A DNA stretch of 64,000 bases from the NCBI RefSeq assembly GCF_029633825.1, contig NZ_CP090641.1, positions 372,001 to 436,000 of the forward strand, written 5' to 3'. Position 1 is the first letter of the stretch. Each line of letters starts with the position of its first letter. The notes under the pieces are model-generated. The model ran no database searches and was not told the origin of the DNA. It was given only the letters and a program-made list of their open reading frames with translations. A program made the translations under genes and the position numbers. Shown here piece after piece: positions 62,290 through 64,000 of this stretch. This DNA comes from Burkholderia contaminans. Lineage in GTDB: Bacteria; Pseudomonadota; Gammaproteobacteria; Burkholderiales; Burkholderiaceae.

Positions 62290-63504
62290 TCACAGCCACG
62301 TGCCACCCTGCCGTTCGCTCGGCTCCCCGGCCAGCGCATCGAAATCGTGAATCCAGTCCAGGTGATGCAGCACGCTGTCGCGCGCGGCCAGACGCGCATT
62401 GCGCGCCTGCGCGGCCGGCCCGTCGGGCAGGTGCAGCACGTCGGCCACGGAAATCGACGCGTACTGCACCTTGCGCGTGCGGCCGCGACGCAGTCGCTCA
62501 TACGCTTCCTGCGCTTCGCGCCAGTTGCCCGGCCCGGCCTGCGCCAGTTGCGCGGCGAGCACCACCGCATCCTCGATCGACTGGTTCGCGCCCTGCCCGT
62601 GATGCGGCACCAGCGCATGCGCGGCGTCGCCGATCAGCGTCACGCGGCCGCGGCTCCAGCGGCCGAGCGGCGGCCGGTGGAACAGCCCCCAGCGCTGGCT
62701 GATCGGCACGGCAGTGATCATCTGCACCACCGCCGGATGCCAATCCCCGAACACGCGCAGTTGCTCGCCCTCTTCCGACGGCATCACCCAGTCGCGCGAC
62801 GGCCACGGTGACGGATGACGCTCGACCAGCAGGAAATTCTGGTCGCCGTCGTCGCCGATCGGATAGTGCAGCAGGTGCCCGTGCGGCCCGATCCAGTACT
62901 GCAGCGTTTCGGGATCGGGCAAAAGGCTCAGCCGCGCGGCCGGCACCACGCCGCGAAACCCCGAACACCCCGAATACAGCGCATCGTCGTAGCCGAGCAT
63001 CCAGCGCCGCGTGAGCGAGCGAGCGCCGTCCGCGCCGATCACGAGATCGGCGTCGACGCGCGCCCCGTTGTCGAACGACAGCGTGACGCGATCGGGATGC
63101 TGCGCGAGATCGATCAGCCGATGGCCGAGATGAATGGCGTCGAGGCCGACCGCCTTCGACAGCACGGCCTGCAGATCCGCGCGATGCACGCCCCAGTACG
63201 CGCCGCCGAATTGCCGGCGATAGTCGGGGTCGCCGCGATGATGGCCGATCACCGCGCCGCTGCGGCCGTCGCGATAGACGAGCCCCGGGATGTCCGCGCA
63301 CACCGCGTCGAAGGCCGCCCGCAATCCCATCCGTTCGTAGAAGCGCGTCGCATTGGCCGACAGCGCGACGGCCGCGCCGACTTCGCGCAACACCTCCGTC
63401 TGTTCGTAGAGCTGCGCGTCGATGCCGTGCTCGCGCAGGGCGAGCGCGAGCGTCAGGCCGCCGATCCCGGCGCCGACGATCGCAATCTTCAGGTTCGTCT
63501 GCAT
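62290..63504 (-). CDS. FAD-dependent monooxygenase (salicylate hydroxylase-like)
   Basis: A 404-residue flavoprotein hydroxylase. It shows the FAD Rossmann motif IVGAGIGGLTLALALREHGI at the N terminus, DLVIGADGARSLTRR with the DG motif, and GDAAHALVPHHGQGANQSIED with the GD motif. Such enzymes hydroxylate aromatic acids with NAD(P)H and O2. A LysR gene of the NahR/NodD style is divergent, the common layout for aromatic degradation. The substrate is unknown. Confidence 0.9.
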   Translation of the reverse strand: MQTNLKIAIVGAGIGGLTLALALREHGIDAQLYEQTEVLREVGAAVALSANATRFYERMGLRAAFDAVCADIPGLVYRDGRSGAVIGHHRGDPDYRRQFGGAYWGVHRADLQAVLSKAVGLDAIHLGHRLIDLAQHPDRVTLSFDNGARVDADLVIGADGARSLTRRWMLGYDDALYSGCSGFRGVVPAARLSLLPDPETLQYWIGPHGHLLHYPIGDDGDQNFLLVERHPSPWPSRDWVMPSEEGEQLRVFGDWHPAVVQMITAVPISQRWGLFHRPPLGRWSRGRVTLIGDAAHALVPHHGQGANQSIEDAVVLAAQLAQAGPGNWREAQEAYERLRRGRTRKVQYASISVADVLHLPDGPAAQARNARLAARDSVLHHLDWIHDFDALAGEPSERQGGTWL

Positions 63505-63668
63505 GATGAAGGTGTCTCCGATGTTCCGATGTGGGCTCTGCGGCGTGCGCAGCGGTCATGTCGATTGCATGGGCCGTATCGGCATTCTCGGGAGCGGACT
63601 TTCATCCCGCAATAAAATGACCGGAATCTGCTTCATCACTGAATGCAATGAACCGGCGAGGCCCAACC

Positions 63669-64000
63669 ATGGAACTGAGCGATGTCGACCTCAACCTGCT
63701 GCTGCTATTCCAGCGGCTGATGCAGGAACGGCGCGTATCGAGCGTCGCCGAGCAGATGAACATGAGCCAGCCGGGCGTGAGCAATGCGCTCGCGAAGCTG
63801 CGCCGCCGGCTCGGCGATCCGCTGTTCGTGCGCGGGCCGGGCGGCGTGGTGCCGACACCGTTCGCACTGCGCCTCGCGGAACCCGTGTCGCACGCGCTCG
63901 CGACGCTGCACGCCGCGCTCAACCCCGAGACCGGTTTCGATCCGCTGCGCGCCACGCGCACGCTGACGATCGGCATGACCGATATCGGCGAAGTCGTGTT
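63669..64000 (+). CDS. LysR-family regulator (5' part, NahR/NodD-like), cut by the window end
   Basis: The first 110 residues begin MELSDVDLNLLLLFQRLMQE, with helix-turn-helix RVSSVAEQMNMSQPGVSNAL and DPLFVRGPGGVVPTPFA, as in the NahR/NodD/LinR subgroup that responds to aromatic compounds. It is divergent from the FAD monooxygenase gene, which is its probable target. The effector domain lies outside the window. Confidence 0.88.
   Translation, partial: MELSDVDLNLLLLFQRLMQERRVSSVAEQMNMSQPGVSNALAKLRRRLGDPLFVRGPGGVVPTPFALRLAEPVSHALATLHAALNPETGFDPLRATRTLTIGMTDIGEVV

Noticed and set aside
1..64000. tRNA, rRNA, CRISPR arrays, insertion sequences, replication origin
   Set aside because: I looked for cloverleaf-like GTTCRA segments, spaced short repeats, transposase motifs and origin-type repeat clusters and found none I could support.

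Overview
The window is a high-GC (mostly about two-thirds G+C by eye) proteobacterial chromosome segment with the gene style of a Burkholderia, most likely of the Burkholderia cepacia complex. The assignment rests on the many LysR regulators, the Burkholderia-type trimeric porin, the nlpD/penA-like gene pair, solo EmrB-type pumps and GC-rich third codon positions. I see no rRNA, tRNA, CRISPR array or insertion sequence. Most of it looks like accessory replicon content: transporters, catabolic enzymes, envelope proteins and their regulators, arranged in short operons.

Layout. 1-2.1 kb: a Bcr/CflA pump (cut by the window edge), a Met/Gln-rich secreted protein and a GltI-like binding protein. 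2.5-4.2 kb: a secreted subtilisin-type lipoprotein. 4.2-8.5 kb: a long leader with two short ORFs (one proline-rich) and stem-loops, then the Mg2+ P-type ATPase mgtA and an outer-membrane-type protein. 8.5-17.9 kb: regulators, pbpG, a marR/isochorismatase-like/MFS operon behind a palindromic operator, a SulP transporter and an MscS channel. 18-22.9 kb: a MocR regulator divergent from a YdeP-like molybdoenzyme and a bestrophin.

22.9-27.2 kb is a lower-GC accessory patch: short direct repeats that resemble the start of mutS, a two-gene unit of unknown function (one gene frameshifted), and an MFS exporter translationally coupled to a 33-codon peptide ORF ending in a heptapeptide that resembles the microcin C precursor. 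27.2-36.8 kb: a frameshifted FUSC transporter with a divergent LysR gene, a solo EmrB pump, a small lipoprotein, a DdpA-like binding protein, and a methyltransferase/glycosyltransferase pair.

36.8-46.7 kb holds two coherent modules. One is a Tat-exported bicupin oxalate decarboxylase followed by a MntH-type Mn2+ importer. The other is a complete D-Ala-D-Ala dipeptide utilisation operon (rpiR-ddpXABCDF). 46.8-52.6 kb: a GlsB/YeaQ protein, a fimbrial-like protein, and a minus-strand nlpD / penA-like / lysR cluster in which the class A beta-lactamase homologue has lost its catalytic residues. 52.6-55.3 kb: a large secreted lipoprotein behind a strong promoter with a perfect LacI-type operator and a second site 231 bp upstream. 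55.4-64 kb: TauE, an aldo/keto reductase with divergent LysR, a porin, an OpgC-like protein, a frameshifted esterase, an FAD monooxygenase and a LysR gene cut by the window end.

Three genes carry single -1 shifts at or near runs of C on their coding strand. The pattern is as compatible with base-calling errors as with real gene decay.
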